Shown here: piece after piece, positions 45,532 to 55,912 of the stretch | Numbering within the stretch: position 1 is the first letter of the stretch | Layout of the letters: every line of letters starts with the position of its first letter | Source of the DNA: Candidatus Lucifugimonas marina | Lineage (GTDB): Bacteria > Chloroflexota > Dehalococcoidia > Lucifugimonadales > Lucifugimonadaceae | Direction of reading: 5' to 3' | NCBI GenBank assembly: GCA_029593915.1 | Contig: CP046147.1 | Location: 558,001-622,000, forward strand | Length of the DNA stretch: 64,000 nt | Position numbers and translations under genes: made by a program | Notes under the pieces: model-generated | Database searches by the model: none | What the model was told of the DNA's origin: nothing | The model's input: the letters and a program-made list of their open reading frames with translations, nothing else

Positions 45532-48102
45532 ATGCCGAGCAGATTTGAAAAGTTTTCGGAGAGGGCCCGTAGGGTTCTTTCACTTGCGCAGGAAGAAGCA
45601 CAGCGCTTCAACCACAATTACATCGGTACCGAGCATGTGTTGCTGGGTCTCGTAAGAGAAACCGAAGGTGTGGCTGCGGTTGTACTTTCAAATCTGAATG
45701 TCGAGCTAGTAAAAGTTCGTTCCGCGGTCGAGTTTATTATCGGCCGCGGCGAACGCCCGACCCCCGGAGACATTGGTCTCACGCCTCGGGCTAAGAAGGT
45801 TATCGAGCTTGCTGTTGATGAAGCTCGTCGACTGAACCAGAGCTATATCGGTACGGAGCACTTGCTTATCGGTCTCATGCGTGAGGGTGAGGGTGTTGCT
45901 GCTGGCGTGCTTGAGAGCCTGGGCGTGAGCCTTGAGAAGGTTCGCGAAGAAACCAACAAGATTATTGCTAACCAGAGCGCTGGTCAGTCATCTGGCAGCG
46001 GCGGCGGTTCTCAGGCTGCTGCTCGCACGAGCCGCACTCCTACTCTTGACGAGTTGGGTGTTGATTTGACGAAGCGTGCGTCTGAAGGCGATCTCGATCC
46101 GGTTGTGGGTCGTGATAGCGAGATTCAGCGTGTTGTGCAGATTCTGAGCCGCCGTACTAAGAACAACCCTGTTCTTATTGGTGAGCCTGGTGTTGGTAAG
46201 ACGGCTATCGTCGAAAAGCTTGCTCACATGGTTGTTGCGGGCGATGTGCCTGAGACTTTGCAAGGCAAGCGTGTTGTAACTCTCGATATGGGTTCGTTGG
46301 TCGCTGGTACTAAGTACCGCGGTGAATTTGAAGAGCGCCTGAAGAAGGTTATTGCTGAACTGAAGGCTGCTGGCAACTGCGTGTTGTTCATCGATGAGAT
46401 GCACACGATGGTTGGTGCTGGTGCTGCCGAAGGCGCGGTTGATGCGGCGAATATATTGAAGCCAAGTTTGGCTCGTGGTGAGCTGCAGGTTGTCGGTGCG
46501 ACTACGCAGGACGATTACCGCAAGTATGTTGAACGTGACCCGGCTTTGGAGCGTAGGTTCCAGCCTGTGGTTGTTGATGCTCCGGATGCAATTACGACTG
46601 TAGAAATTCTGCGAGGCGTGAAGGGCATGTACGAGCAGCACCACGATCTTGAGATTACTGACGAGGCGCTGGAGACGGCTGCTACGTTGGCTGATCGATA
46701 CATCGCTGATAGGCAGTTGCCCGATAAGGCGATTGACCTTATCGACGAGGCTGCTTCTCGTGTTCGTATCAAGCACTCGACGGTTCCTAAGGAACTTCGT
46801 GAGGCTCAGAAGGAGCTTGAGGCTGTTCGTCGTGAGAAGGATGAGGTTATTTCGGCTCAGAAGTACGAGACTGCCGCTGAGTTGCGTGACCGTGAGCTGA
46901 AGCTTGTTACGAAGATTGAGCAGCTTGATGCTGAGTGGAAGAAAGAGAACCCTGGTGTTGGCGAGGCGAAGGTCACTTCTGATGACATCGCTGAGGTAGT
47001 CGCTATGTGGACTCGAATTCCAGTTATGCGTTTGGATGTTGAAGAGAAAGAGCGCTTGATTCAGATGGAAGACGCTCTGCGTCTGAACGTTGTTGGTCAG
47101 GACGAGGCTCTTTCGGTTATTTCTAAGGCTGTTCGCCGATCTCGTGCTGGTTTGAAGGATCCGAAGCGACCTATTGGTGCTTTCTTGTTCCTCGGACCTA
47201 CGGGTGTTGGTAAGACGCACAGCGTGAAGAAGCTTGCTGAGTATCTCTTCGGTGAAGAGGATGCCATGATTCGACTCGATATGAGTGAATTCATGGAGAA
47301 GCACAGTGTTGCTCGCTTGGTTGGTGCACCTCCTGGTTATGTTGGATTCGATGAGGGTGGTCAGCTGACTGAGGCTGTTCGCCGCCGTTCATACAGTGTG
47401 ATTTTGCTCGATGAGATCGAGAAGGCTCACCCTGATGTGTTCAACATTTTGTTGCAAGTATTTGAAGATGGTCACCTGACCGACTCTAAGGGGCGTAAGG
47501 TCGACTTCAAGAACACTGTGATTGTGATGACTTCTAACTTGGGTTCAAGTTTGATTCAGAGCAGTGGTGGGCTTGGTTTCAACATGGGCACTGGTAAAGC
47601 TGAAGAGCTTGATTACGATCGAGTGAAGGCTCGTGTTCTTGAGGCTGTTGCGGATCCTCGTAACGGGTTCAAGCCTGAGTTCTTGAACCGTATCGATTCA
47701 ACAGTGGTATTCCACCCGTTGGAGCGTGCTCACATTCTTGAGATTGTGGACATCATGATGAAAGAAGTTGAGGGGCGTGTTCTTGAACACGGTTTGGTGA
47801 TGCAGGTCACCGACGCTACTCGTGACTTCCTTGCAGAGAAGGGTTTCGATCCGAAGATGGGTGCAAGGCCGCTTCGCAGGTTGATTCAGGATGAGATTGA
47901 GGATCAGCTTTCTGAGAAATTGCTCCGTGGCGAGTTTGGTCCGGGTGAAACCGTTGAGCTAGATATCGATGCGGGTGCGATTATTGTTCAGACTCCGAAG
48001 CCGAAGAAGCGCAAGAGCCGTGCTAAGGCTAAGGCGAGTTCTGATGAGGCGAAGGATTCATCGAAGGACGCTGATGATCTGGAGCCAGTCGGCAGCGCTT
48101 AG
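45532..48102 (+). CDS. clpC: AAA+ chaperone/protease subunit ClpC
   Basis: This 856-residue double-ring AAA+ unfoldase feeds ClpP. Two Clp-N repeats open the protein ([37 protein letters not shown]). AAA1 has Walker [16 protein letters not shown] and Walker [16 protein letters not shown] middle coiled region contains a UVR-like motif ([14 protein letters not shown]), the mark of ClpC rather than ClpB. AAA2 has [19 protein letters not shown] and the ClpP-contact region ([10 protein letters not shown]). D2-small ends in [20 protein letters not shown]. The tail is Lys/Ser/Asp-rich. A very strong Shine-Dalgarno (GAGGGGGG) precedes the ATG. A terminator follows. Confidence 0.96.
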   Translation: MPSRFEKFSERARRVLSLAQEEAQRFNHNYIGTEHVLLGLVRETEGVAAVVLSNLNVELVKVRSAVEFIIGRGERPTPGDIGLTPRAKKVIELAVDEARRLNQSYIGTEHLLIGLMREGEGVAAGVLESLGVSLEKVREETNKIIANQSAGQSSGSGGGSQAAARTSRTPTLDELGVDLTKRASEGDLDPVVGRDSEIQRVVQILSRRTKNNPVLIGEPGVGKTAIVEKLAHMVVAGDVPETLQGKRVVTLDMGSLVAGTKYRGEFEERLKKVIAELKAAGNCVLFIDEMHTMVGAGAAEGAVDAANILKPSLARGELQVVGATTQDDYRKYVERDPALERRFQPVVVDAPDAITTVEILRGVKGMYEQHHDLEITDEALETAATLADRYIADRQLPDKAIDLIDEAASRVRIKHSTVPKELREAQKELEAVRREKDEVISAQKYETAAELRDRELKLVTKIEQLDAEWKKENPGVGEAKVTSDDIAEVVAMWTRIPVMRLDVEEKERLIQMEDALRLNVVGQDEALSVISKAVRRSRAGLKDPKRPIGAFLFLGPTGVGKTHSVKKLAEYLFGEEDAMIRLDMSEFMEKHSVARLVGAPPGYVGFDEGGQLTEAVRRRSYSVILLDEIEKAHPDVFNILLQVFEDGHLTDSKGRKVDFKNTVIVMTSNLGSSLIQSSGGLGFNMGTGKAEELDYDRVKARVLEAVADPRNGFKPEFLNRIDSTVVFHPLERAHILEIVDIMMKEVEGRVLEHGLVMQVTDATRDFLAEKGFDPKMGARPLRRLIQDEIEDQLSEKLLRGEFGPGETVELDIDAGAIIVQTPKPKKRKSRAKAKASSDEAKDSSKDADDLEPVGSA

Positions 48103-48134
48103 TGTGGGTTGACTCTGAAATAGATTGAATGAGA

Positions 48135-48164
48135 AGGGGAGGGCTTTGGCTCTCCCCTTTTTTT
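48135..48164 (+). terminator. Rho-independent terminator after clpC
   Basis: A stem AGGGGAG/CTCCCCT with loop GGCTTTGGCT is followed by seven T, 32 bases after the clpC stop. Confidence 0.9.
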
Positions 48165-48181
48165 GTTGTGGGTATGAGTGA

Positions 48182-48231
48182 TTGACCCGGATCATTTCGA
48201 CTTGCTCAAGACTTGTTTTCATCGGGGTGAC
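48182..48231. repeat. Repeat D interrupted by a CTTCGACTTGCTCAAG-type insert
   Basis: TTGACCCGGAT, then CATTTCGACTTGCTCAAGAC plus TTG, then TTTTCATCGGGGTGACA. The insert resembles the CTTCGACT-CTCAG module that interrupts some repeat A copies. Confidence 0.7.
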
Positions 48232-48385
48232 AGGGTTGTTGGTGTTATTTCAGGTAGGTATTTCTTACACACTTGAATTTGGGGCTGTCGCTGGTTGATT
48301 ACGCAGTGGACAGGGTAAAGTAGGCGAACTGGTGGTTGAGACGTGTTGATCCATCTGTGAAGTCCTTGGCTGGGACGTTGATTTC

Positions 48386-51300
48386 ATGAATGAAGCTGGG
48401 CCGAAAATTTCGAGCGAAGGCGACGTGTTGATCGTTACAGATCTGTACGGGAACATCGCGTCTGTTTCGGATTCGGTAGAAGCTGTATTTGGTTATTCGG
48501 CTTCTGATCTGATCGGCCAAAACATCGAAATATTCGTGCCCGTGGATCTTAGGTCGAAACACCGGGATCATATGACTCGTTATTCGTATCGTCCGCACGC
48601 CAGAACGATGGGGATCGGAATGGATTTGCACGCTGTGTGTGCAGATGGAAGCTTGGCTCCGGTTGAAGTTTCATTGCGCGTTCTACGGGAGAACGATCAG
48701 GATTTGGTTCGGGCGATCGTTCGGAGGGTAGTGGCGCCGAGTGCTCCGAATGAGCGTGTTTCAGAGTTGATCAATCGGATTCGTCAGCTCGAGCTGACAT
48801 CTGGTGATATGGCTTCGGCTCAGGCGTTGGTGGCCGAATTGGCGTCCTCGGTGTACTCCGACCGGCCGGTGGGCGTGTGGCGGTTTGAGTCTTCGCAGGG
48901 TGGGTATTTACTTGAGACTGCGTACAACATGCCCAGCGGGGTCGCCGGGATGGTTACTCCGATCGATGACAAAGGTCTGATTACGCAGGCGCTGTTTGTT
49001 CAAGGCGTGGCTGTGGTTCCTGCCGGCGATGGATGTTGCTCCGGATAGTTTTATGGGGCTGCTTGGACGAACGGGTGGTATCGCTGCGGCAATTGGCGGT
49101 CGGTTTGAGCCGTACGGGGAGATTAGCGTCCACACGACTGAATCGGATCAGCTGGAATTGGCTGATGCTGACGAGTTGCAGTTGATTGCGGCTGAGCTGA
49201 GCCGATTTGCGATGTCGACGTTGACTCAAGAGGCTTTGGAGCGGGAGTCGGATCTCCAGGCGAAATTGGCTGAGATTGGCCGAGTTTTTTCAAGTTCGAA
49301 TCAGCTGGATGATGTGTTTGAAACGTTCGCAGGTTTGGTTCGGGACATGATTCCGTATCACCGGATTACTCTTGCTGAAATTGATCATTCGACGAATACG
49401 ATCTTTAGTCGCTATTCAGCGAATGTCGATGGTTCAGATATCGAAGGGTGGGAGACCGGAACTGCTCACGATATTTCGGGCACTAGCGCAGAGACGATGG
49501 TGAAGACCAAGACAGGTCTTTACATGAATTTCGGGAGTGCGGAGGAGTTCGCATCGAAGCTGCCGGGTGCTCCTGATGTGTCAGCCGGTTTGACTGGCGT
49601 TTTGAATGTTCCGCTGATTGTGAACGGTGTAGTTGTAGGGACTTTAACGCTGAATTCGTGCGAGAGTCAGTCGTTCGATGATTCGAGTTTGGAACTTGGT
49701 GATCGGATTGCCGCGCAGATTTCAGGATCGTTTTTAACTGCTTCGCTCTCGGAATCGTTGGAGATCGAGGCGGCGAGACGGGGAAGCCTCAACGAGATAG
49801 GAGAAATAATTTCTTCGAGTCTCGATTTTCAGAGTGTGTTTCCGAGGTTTTACGAATCGTTTAGAGGTGCGATCGACATTGACGCAGTGGTGATCACGGA
49901 TATCGATATTGATGCCGGAACCAAAATCGACTTTTTGCAACACGGAACTTTTGAGTATGAGCCTGTTGTGGAAACGCTGGAGGGTTCAATATCGAATGCC
50001 GTAGTGACAGGAAATAGAGTGGTTTCGGTATCTTCTAGTTCTGTGGCTGATGATGAGCAGCTGACAATTGAGACTCGCAAGAATACTGCTGCCACCTTAG
50101 CGAATGTGGGTATGTCGGCTTGGCTTGCTGCACCGCTATCGAACCAGGGTGAAGTGATCGGCGTTCTACACGTATTGAGCGACAAGAAGACCGAATTTGA
50201 TTCGGGCGATTGCGAGTTTATTTCTCAGGTCGCTGTTCGAGTTTCGAGCGCCGTGGTGAATTCTCGACTACACGAATCGGCTCAGGAATATGCGCGCCGC
50301 CAGGAAATTTTGGCGAAGCTTTCTCGTGAGATTGGTTCATCGTTGGAGTCGAGCGATAGTTTTGATCGATTTGCGGCGTTGTTGTCGGAGTTGGTTCCGG
50401 TTGATCGCGTGGCGATTGCGAACGTAGACGTTTCAAATCAAACGGCAGAATCGCTGTATGTCAGCAGCAATGAGATGTTGTCTGGATTGGAGCGCCCTAG
50501 TTTTAGGACGCGAGGAACGCCTACGGGGCATGCGGCTGATATTGGCGAGACTGTTGTGATTAATACAGCTGAAGAAGGGGAGAGGTTCAGCGATTGGGTT
50601 GGTGCGGGTCGTGGCGTGTTGTCGTCGGTTACTGTTCCGATGGGGCGTGATGGCGAGTTTGCGCGGGTATTTCAGATTTCTTGTGCGCCGGCGCATTCAT
50701 ATGGTCCGGAAGAAGTTTCGCTGATTGAGCAAGTGGCGAACCAGATTTCTGGTGCGGTTGCTAACCAGCAGTTGTATCGACGTTCGATCGACCTGAGTCA
50801 GGAGCGGGAGCGTTCGATTCGATTAGAGGCGGAGACGGCTCGATTGGCGAGTGTGAATGAGGCCAAGAACGATTTTTTGAATTTGCTGACGCACGAGTTG
50901 AAGACGCCATTGACGAGCATTATTGCTTTCGCAGATTTGATGGGCCGAGGTTCGGAGAATGAGCTATCGGAACGTCAGGCTCAGCAGCTGAGTGTGATTC
51001 AGCGGAATGCGTGGCAGCTGGATGCGTTGATTCAAGACCTGGTTGATGTTTCTAGCATTGAGCGTGGGAATATTGAGCTTGAGCCTGCTGAGACCGATGT
51101 CGCGGTGTTGGTTTCGGGCGTGTTGGAAGGGTTGACTCCGCACTTAGATGATCGTGGCCAGTCGGTGGTTTATAAGACGCCTGAAGAGGGTGAGCGGGTT
51201 GTTGCGACTATAGATCGACAGCGGATTACTCAGGTTGTTTCGAATCTGGTGAGCAATGCTTCGAAGTATTCGCCGAAGGATACGACTGTGTATGTGACGA

Positions 51301-51563
51301 TCGAGCCTGCTGGGGATCAGGTCATGATTATTGTGGAGGACGAGGGACCGGGGATTCCTGAGGGCGATCTGGGCAGCGTGTTTGAGTTGTTCCATCGTGT
51401 TGATAACGAGATGACGCGCCAGGTGCCGGGCACCGGGCAGGGGCTGTATTTGGTGAAGCAGTTGGTTGAGCTTCACGGCGGAAGCGTTCGCATCGGTAAT
51501 CGTTATATGGCGGGTCGAGGTACGCGGGCTGTGGTTCGGTTGCCGGTGGAGTTCGAGGGGTAG
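48386..51563 (+). pseudogene. PAS-multi-GAF sensor histidine kinase with a frameshift
   Basis: From ATG 48386 the frame encodes a PAS domain (LIVTDLYGNIASVSDSVEAV; GYSASDLIGQNIEIFVP) and the start of a GAF domain, then stops at 49048. The chain clearly continues in the +1 frame from about 49032 (DVAPDSFMGLLGRTGGIAAA). Two or three further GAF units follow (e.g. DVFETFAGLVRDMIPYHRIT; FDRFAALLSELVPVDRVA), then HisKA (FLNLLTHELKTPLTSIIAFA) and HATPase_c (VSNLVSNASKYSPKD; EDEGPGIPEGDLG; GTGQGLYLVKQLVELHGG). One extra base near GCGATGGATG (49026-49035) explains it. Restored, it would be about 1058 residues, soluble, with no adjacent response regulator. A sequencing indel cannot be excluded. Confidence 0.85.
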
Positions 51564-51566
51564 GGA

Positions 51567-51644
51567 CGTTAGTCGCGCTCGTCGTCTGACGACTCGGCTC
51601 TCGCGGCAAACTCCCCCTCTAACTCCCCCGTGACGGGGGAGAAC
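51567..51644. repeat. Repeat A, copy 13
   Basis: GTTAGTCGCGCTC-GTCGT-CTG-ACGAC-TCGGCTC, then CTCCCCCTCTA and ACTCCCCCGTGACGGGGGAG. It starts 4 bases after the kinase stop. Confidence 0.88.
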
Positions 51645-51672
51645 CAGCTGTGGACTGATCGCCAGGAACTGG

Positions 51673-52164
51673 CTAGCTGTTTGTTAGGGCTCGTTGGAGT
51701 AGTTGTAGTGCGGTGATGGCGAAGGTTTGCATGTTGGCTTCGCGGTCGTTGTCGCCAGTTTCCAGGGTTTCTTGCAGGTTCACGTTTTCGCTCGATATTG
51801 CGACGCAAGTGTGGCCTGCGGCATCGCCGTAAGCGTTTCCTGTGGGGCCTGCCGCTCCGGTTTCGGAGAGTCCCCAAGTGGTGTTGAGTTTTTCTCTTGA
51901 AGACCTGGCGAGGAGGGCGGCGTAGGGTTCGCTTGCTGATCGCATTCCGGGGTGGTTGTCGAAGTTGATGCCGAGGAATAGTTCGCGGGCTGGGGCTGTG
52001 TAGACGACTGATCCTCCACCGTAGTAGGCGGATGCGCCGGGTACTGCGAGGAGGGCGGCGGAGAGGAGTCCGCCGGTGGATGATTCGGCGATTGAGATTG
52101 TTTCGCCGCGCTCTTTAAGGAGTGCTCCGACGGTGTTTGCGAGTGTTTGTAGTTGAGTGGACAT
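51673..52164 (-). CDS. pncC: Nicotinamide-nucleotide amidohydrolase (CinA C-terminal domain family)
   Basis: This 163-residue single-domain PncC deamidates NMN in pyridine nucleotide recycling. It shows the family start TLANTVGALLKERGETISIA, the catalytic Ser region ESSTGGLLSAALLAVPGAS, GGGSVVYTAPARELFLGI and SETGAAGPTGNAYGDAAG. The N-terminal CinA (MocF) domain is absent, as in stand-alone PncC. The start ATG faces a divergent gene at 52282. Confidence 0.9.
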   Translation of the reverse strand: MSTQLQTLANTVGALLKERGETISIAESSTGGLLSAALLAVPGASAYYGGGSVVYTAPARELFLGINFDNHPGMRSASEPYAALLARSSREKLNTTWGLSETGAAGPTGNAYGDAAGHTCVAISSENVNLQETLETGDNDREANMQTFAITALQLLQRALTNS

Positions 52165-52281
52165 GATGGTGACGTTGGTTCCGGTGTTATCGGTTTCGTT
52201 GAGCCGCCATGATACTGCCTAACTTCACCAGTCGCCGAGTGTGGCATATTGTGACGTTGCTGGCATAACATGCCGTAGCTC

Positions 52282-53151
52282 ATGCAAACAGATCAACAAA
52301 AGTACGAAAAGAATGGGTCCCAGGGTTTAGCACAAACTATCGATTGGGTAGTGGTGCTTGTCATTACATATTTGGGCAGTTCACTTTGGCACGGTTCATT
52401 TGATTTCTCCGAGTGGTTTGTATCCGAAGAATCTGGAATTTTCGGGTTCGGTGTGTTTGCAGCAATTACCGTGATTAGTTTGGTACTGGTTGCGTTGCCT
52501 GTGTTGATTTTTTCTAAAACGATTGGCATGCGGATCACGTCATCGCGGGTGGCCACGGTCACTGGCGCGCGGGTCAATATTTTTCAAGCTCTGGTGTGGT
52601 GGTTCGTTTACTCCGGTGAATGGATTTTCAACGAACGAATAAGAAATGCGATCGGACTTGAGTTTCAGACTATTGTTAGTCCGGCTGTGAGGCGCAGAGG
52701 GCAGGTTCGAGTTACATATGACGACGATGCACAAGCAGCTTATTTGTATTTCGCAGAAAATCGTACGACAGTGCATGGGTACACTGCACCCTGTGAGTCG
52801 GCAGAGCTATTCCCTGATTTGATCGTAGATTTTGATAACGACAATCGGCTCATGGGTATCGAACACTTATCACCAAGTTCGGGCTTGCATTCGGACTTAT
52901 TCGGTCCGGGATCGAGTGACATCGTGATAGATCCAATAGTCGAGTACAGCCAAGCGTCCGATCACATGAGCGTGATGTTCACAAGCCGATTTAACAAAGA
53001 TTATTCAAAAACCTCTTATTGCGAAGACGGGGAAGGATCGCCGCAGATCGAATATTTGTTAAATCTTGCCAGCGCCCTTGTAGGCATCGGGGTTCCGAAC
53101 GCTTCCAGGCATCTACCGATTGCTTTTTTCGATCAGCATTCGGTGAGGTAG
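52282..53151 (+). CDS. RDD-like membrane domain fused to a DUF2283 domain
   Basis: This 289-residue protein's N-terminal half has three or four membrane segments arranged like an RDD domain (TIDWVVVLVITYLGSSLWHG; AAITVISLVLVALPVLIF; TIGMRITSSRVATV; FQALVWWFVYSGEW). The C-terminal part contains a DUF2283 unit (VRVTYDDDAQAAYLYFAENR, then DLIVDFDNDNRLMGIEHLSP). About 80 further residues are unassigned. DUF2283 is normally a small soluble stand-alone protein, so tethering it to a membrane domain is unusual. Function is unknown for both parts. It is divergent from pncC. Confidence 0.7.
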   Translation: MQTDQQKYEKNGSQGLAQTIDWVVVLVITYLGSSLWHGSFDFSEWFVSEESGIFGFGVFAAITVISLVLVALPVLIFSKTIGMRITSSRVATVTGARVNIFQALVWWFVYSGEWIFNERIRNAIGLEFQTIVSPAVRRRGQVRVTYDDDAQAAYLYFAENRTTVHGYTAPCESAELFPDLIVDFDNDNRLMGIEHLSPSSGLHSDLFGPGSSDIVIDPIVEYSQASDHMSVMFTSRFNKDYSKTSYCEDGEGSPQIEYLLNLASALVGIGVPNASRHLPIAFFDQHSVR

Positions 53152-53271
53152 ATCGATTTGCCGAGTTTGCGTGATTACCCACGAATCTCCTCGCAATGAC
53201 AGTTGGCTGGTAGGGTTCGCGTAGTGACAGATTGTGTTGCTCGTTGATGGGCGTACGGGCATACTCGAGGC

Positions 53272-54858
53272 ATGGCTAAAAATTCTTCTAAATCTCAGTT
53301 TGAATGTAGTGGATGTGGGCGCGTTACCGCTAAGTGGGTTGGTAAGTGTTCAGGGTGTGGCGAGTGGAACACGGTCGAAGAGAAGGTTGTTCATGCGGAG
53401 TCGGCGCGTAAGGCTCCGGGAATTATTGATCGGGTTCGGCAGGGTGCGGAGAGTTTTGGTTTTGAGAGGGCCGACGAGGCACTGGGTGTTGAGGGCGCGG
53501 GCGTTTCTGGTTTAGGTTCGGGCGTAGTCGGACGACTTGGGACTGCGTCGCAGTCTCCCCCTCTCGGTCTCCCCCGGTCCGGGGGTGAGGGTTCGCACGG
53601 CGCGGTTGAGCTGAATTCGATTTCTTCGGATGGTGTAGCTCATATGGCTACGGGGCTTGATGAGTTGGATCGAGTGTTGGGTGGTGGATTTGTTGCTGGT
53701 TCGACCACGCTTTTGGCTGGTGATCCGGGGATTGGTAAATCGACTCTTCTTTTACAGGCTGCTTCGGCTATTGCTGAATCGGGCAAGACGGTTCTCTATG
53801 CCACGGGAGAAGAGGCGTTGGAGCAGATTCGGATTCGGGCGTCTCGGTTGGGTGTGAAGGGTGATCGGGTGTTCATGGCCGGAACCGGCGATGCGATGGC
53901 GATTGCCGAATTGGTCGCCGAGCTTCATCCGACAGTGACGATTGTCGATTCGATCCAGACGGCGACTCATCCTGATTTAGATTCGCCAGCAGGCACGGTT
54001 TCGCAGATTCGTGAGTGCGCTGCGTTTTTATCCGAGATTGCCCGCGCGAGTCATACCGCTTTGATGCTTTCGGGACACGTCACCAAGGACGGCAATATTG
54101 CGGGTCCTCGGGTTTTGGAGCATCAGGTGGATGCGGTGCTTCAGATGGGCGGTGACACCGGCGGAATGCTGCGGATGCTGCACGGCGTGAAGAATCGATT
54201 TGGTCCTACTGACGAGATCGGCGTGTTCGAGATGCGGGAAGAGGGATTGGCTGGCATAAGCGATCCGTCACACGTGTTTATTCAGCAGCGCGCCAAAGCT
54301 GTTTCAGGATCGTGCGTGGCGTTGGTTGTTGAGGGGACTCGTTCGTTGGCGGTTGAGGTTCAGGCTTTGGCGACTGCTTCGAGTTTGGCTTCGCCGAGAC
54401 GTGTTGCGAACGGCGTCGAGATGTCGCGGGTGCACCTGATTACGGCGGTGTTGGCGAAGCATATGCGGTTGCCGGTTTCGAATCATGATTTGGTGATTAG
54501 CGTTACGGGTGGTTTGGATATTAAGGAGCCGGCGGCTGATTTGGCGATTGCGCTGGCGATTGCGAGTTCGATGATGGATAGGCCGGTGAACGAAACCGTT
54601 GCTGTTGCTGGTGAGATTGGTCTTTCTGGTGAGTTGCGTTCGATACCGAGGGCGGATCGTCGGGCGGCGGAGGCGGGTCGACTTGGGTTTGAATCGTGCA
54701 TGATTCCAGATGCCGCTGGCGACACGGGTAAGGCTGGTTCGGTGAAGGTTGTTCGACCTACGAACATTGCGGAGGCTGTAAGATTCGCTTTGCAGCCGGT
54801 TGATGCTGGTGGCTCAAGTGGATCGGGTTCTGGGACGGAAGTTCGGAGTTCGATGTAG
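53272..54858 (+). CDS. radA: DNA repair protein RadA with an in-frame repeat insertion
   Basis: This 528-residue branch-migration helicase has an N-terminal C4 zinc finger (FECSGCGRVTAKWVGKCSGC). The RecA-like ATPase has Walker A LLAGDPGIGKSTLLLQAA, the RadA-specific KNRFG in HGVKNRFGPTDEIG, and a C-terminal Lon-protease-like domain (LVISVTGGLDIKEPAADLAI). It is about 70 residues longer than usual. Part of the excess is at 53510-53590 (about residues 80-107), between zinc finger and ATPase, where the DNA is a repeat A copy read through in frame. A Gly/Ser-rich tail adds the rest. All catalytic motifs remain, so the protein is probably functional with a longer linker. Confidence 0.94.
   Translation: MAKNSSKSQFECSGCGRVTAKWVGKCSGCGEWNTVEEKVVHAESARKAPGIIDRVRQGAESFGFERADEALGVEGAGVSGLGSGVVGRLGTASQSPPLGLPRSGGEGSHGAVELNSISSDGVAHMATGLDELDRVLGGGFVAGSTTLLAGDPGIGKSTLLLQAASAIAESGKTVLYATGEEALEQIRIRASRLGVKGDRVFMAGTGDAMAIAELVAELHPTVTIVDSIQTATHPDLDSPAGTVSQIRECAAFLSEIARASHTALMLSGHVTKDGNIAGPRVLEHQVDAVLQMGGDTGGMLRMLHGVKNRFGPTDEIGVFEMREEGLAGISDPSHVFIQQRAKAVSGSCVALVVEGTRSLAVEVQALATASSLASPRRVANGVEMSRVHLITAVLAKHMRLPVSNHDLVISVTGGLDIKEPAADLAIALAIASSMMDRPVNETVAVAGEIGLSGELRSIPRADRRAAEAGRLGFESCMIPDAAGDTGKAGSVKVVRPTNIAEAVRFALQPVDAGGSSGSGSGTEVRSSM
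53510..53590. repeat. Repeat A, copy 14, inside the radA coding sequence
   Basis: GTTTAGGTTCGGGC-GTAGT-CGG-ACGAC-TTGGGAC, then CTCCCCCTCTCGGT and CTCCCCCGGTCCGGGGGTGA. It aligns unit for unit with the intergenic copy at 29240-29320. It is translated in an open frame (GLGSGVVGRLGTASQSPPLG...). Confidence 0.88.
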
Positions 54859-54883
54859 TTGGGGGTTGTTGCTGTCGGGCAAA

Positions 54884-55049
54884 GTCCGGCACTTCGTGGC
54901 CCTTCGACGGGGCTAAGGACGATTCTGCTCGATAGTAGTGGGTGATATCGAGTTAATTAGGTGCGAACGATTCTCCCTCACCCAGCCCTCTCCCGCTGGG
55001 AGAGGGAGTTAGAAGATGGATTGATCCTGAAAATGAATTCAGGGTGACA
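54884..55049. repeat. Repeats C, B and E in series upstream of larE
   Basis: 54884-54920: CCGGCACTTCGTGGCCCTTC then GACGGGGCTAAGGA, the long form of repeat C as in 39770-39804. 54973-55013: repeat B (CCCTCACCCAGCCCTCTCCC/GGGAGAGGGAG). 55023-55049: repeat E, whose last A is the first base of the larE ATG. Confidence 0.8.
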
Positions 55050-55912
55050 TGGGTTGGTTGGTTTCTGATTTGGTTGAACTGAAGAAGCCCGAAATAGAAC
55101 TTTCGTTGGAACAGAAGGACGCCAGGCTGCGCGATTTGATAGCGGGTTATGGGTCGTTGATTGTGGCGTATTCGGGTGGAGTTGATTCGACGTTTTTAGC
55201 TGGCGTTGCTCACGAGGTGTTGGGCGATAAGGCGTTGGCTGTGACTTCTAGGTCGCCGAGTGTTGCACCTGAAGAGCTTGAGGCTGCTTCGGAGCTGGCT
55301 GAGAAGCGTGGATGGCGGCATTTGATTGTCGATACCGACGAGATAAACGATCCTCGGTATTTGGCGAACGATGGTCGGCGCTGTTTCTTCTGCAAGACAG
55401 AGCTTTACACGCACTTGGATAAGGTCGCAGGCGATGAGGGGATTACCCGGGTTGCTAATGGCGCGAATACCGATGATTTGGGCGATTATCGTCCGGGGAT
55501 GGAAGCCGCCAAGAATTTTGAGGTTGTGTCTCCTTTGGTCGAGGCTGGGATGACGAAGCAGGACATTCGTGATCTGTCGTTGAAGATGGATTTGCCGACC
55601 TGGGACAAGCCTGCGCAGCCCTGTCTTTCTTCTCGAATTCCGTACGGAACGGTGGTTTCGGTCGAGGCGTTGGGGATGATTGGGAAGGCGGAGAAGGGGT
55701 TGCGCGAACTTGGCTTCAAGGTTGTTCGTGTGCGTCATTATGGTGAGACGGCGCGGGTAGAGATTCCGTTGACTGATTTTGATCGGTTTGAAGAGGTTCG
55801 CTCCGAGGCTTCGGCTGTTGTAATTGGGGCTGGGTATGAGGTGATGGAGCTTGAGCCGAATGGGTTTAAGTCGGGCGGGTTGAATGCTGCGCTTGGGGAT
55901 TTGGGGCGTTAG
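55049..55912 (+). CDS. larE: ATP-dependent sacrificial sulfur transferase LarE
   Basis: This 287-residue PP-loop protein acts in nickel-pincer nucleotide (NPN) synthesis. The PP-loop is LIVAYSGGVDSTFLAGVA, followed by SRSPSVAPEELEAASELAE, a CxxC (RRCFFCKTELY), GANTDDLGDYRPGM, and the conserved PAQPCLSSRIPYG. The Cys in PCLSSR is the position of the sacrificial Cys in classical LarE. The CxxC may instead coordinate a cluster, as proposed for three-Cys LarE types. The ATG begins in a repeat E copy and the TAG stop lies in a repeat A copy. larC is the next gene, 357 bases on. Confidence 0.9.
   Translation: MGWLVSDLVELKKPEIELSLEQKDARLRDLIAGYGSLIVAYSGGVDSTFLAGVAHEVLGDKALAVTSRSPSVAPEELEAASELAEKRGWRHLIVDTDEINDPRYLANDGRRCFFCKTELYTHLDKVAGDEGITRVANGANTDDLGDYRPGMEAAKNFEVVSPLVEAGMTKQDIRDLSLKMDLPTWDKPAQPCLSSRIPYGTVVSVEALGMIGKAEKGLRELGFKVVRVRHYGETARVEIPLTDFDRFEEVRSEASAVVIGAGYEVMELEPNGFKSGGLNAALGDLGR

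Noticed and set aside
49020..49050. Programmed frameshift in the histidine kinase
   Set aside because: No slippery heptamer, upstream Shine-Dalgarno or convincing downstream structure.
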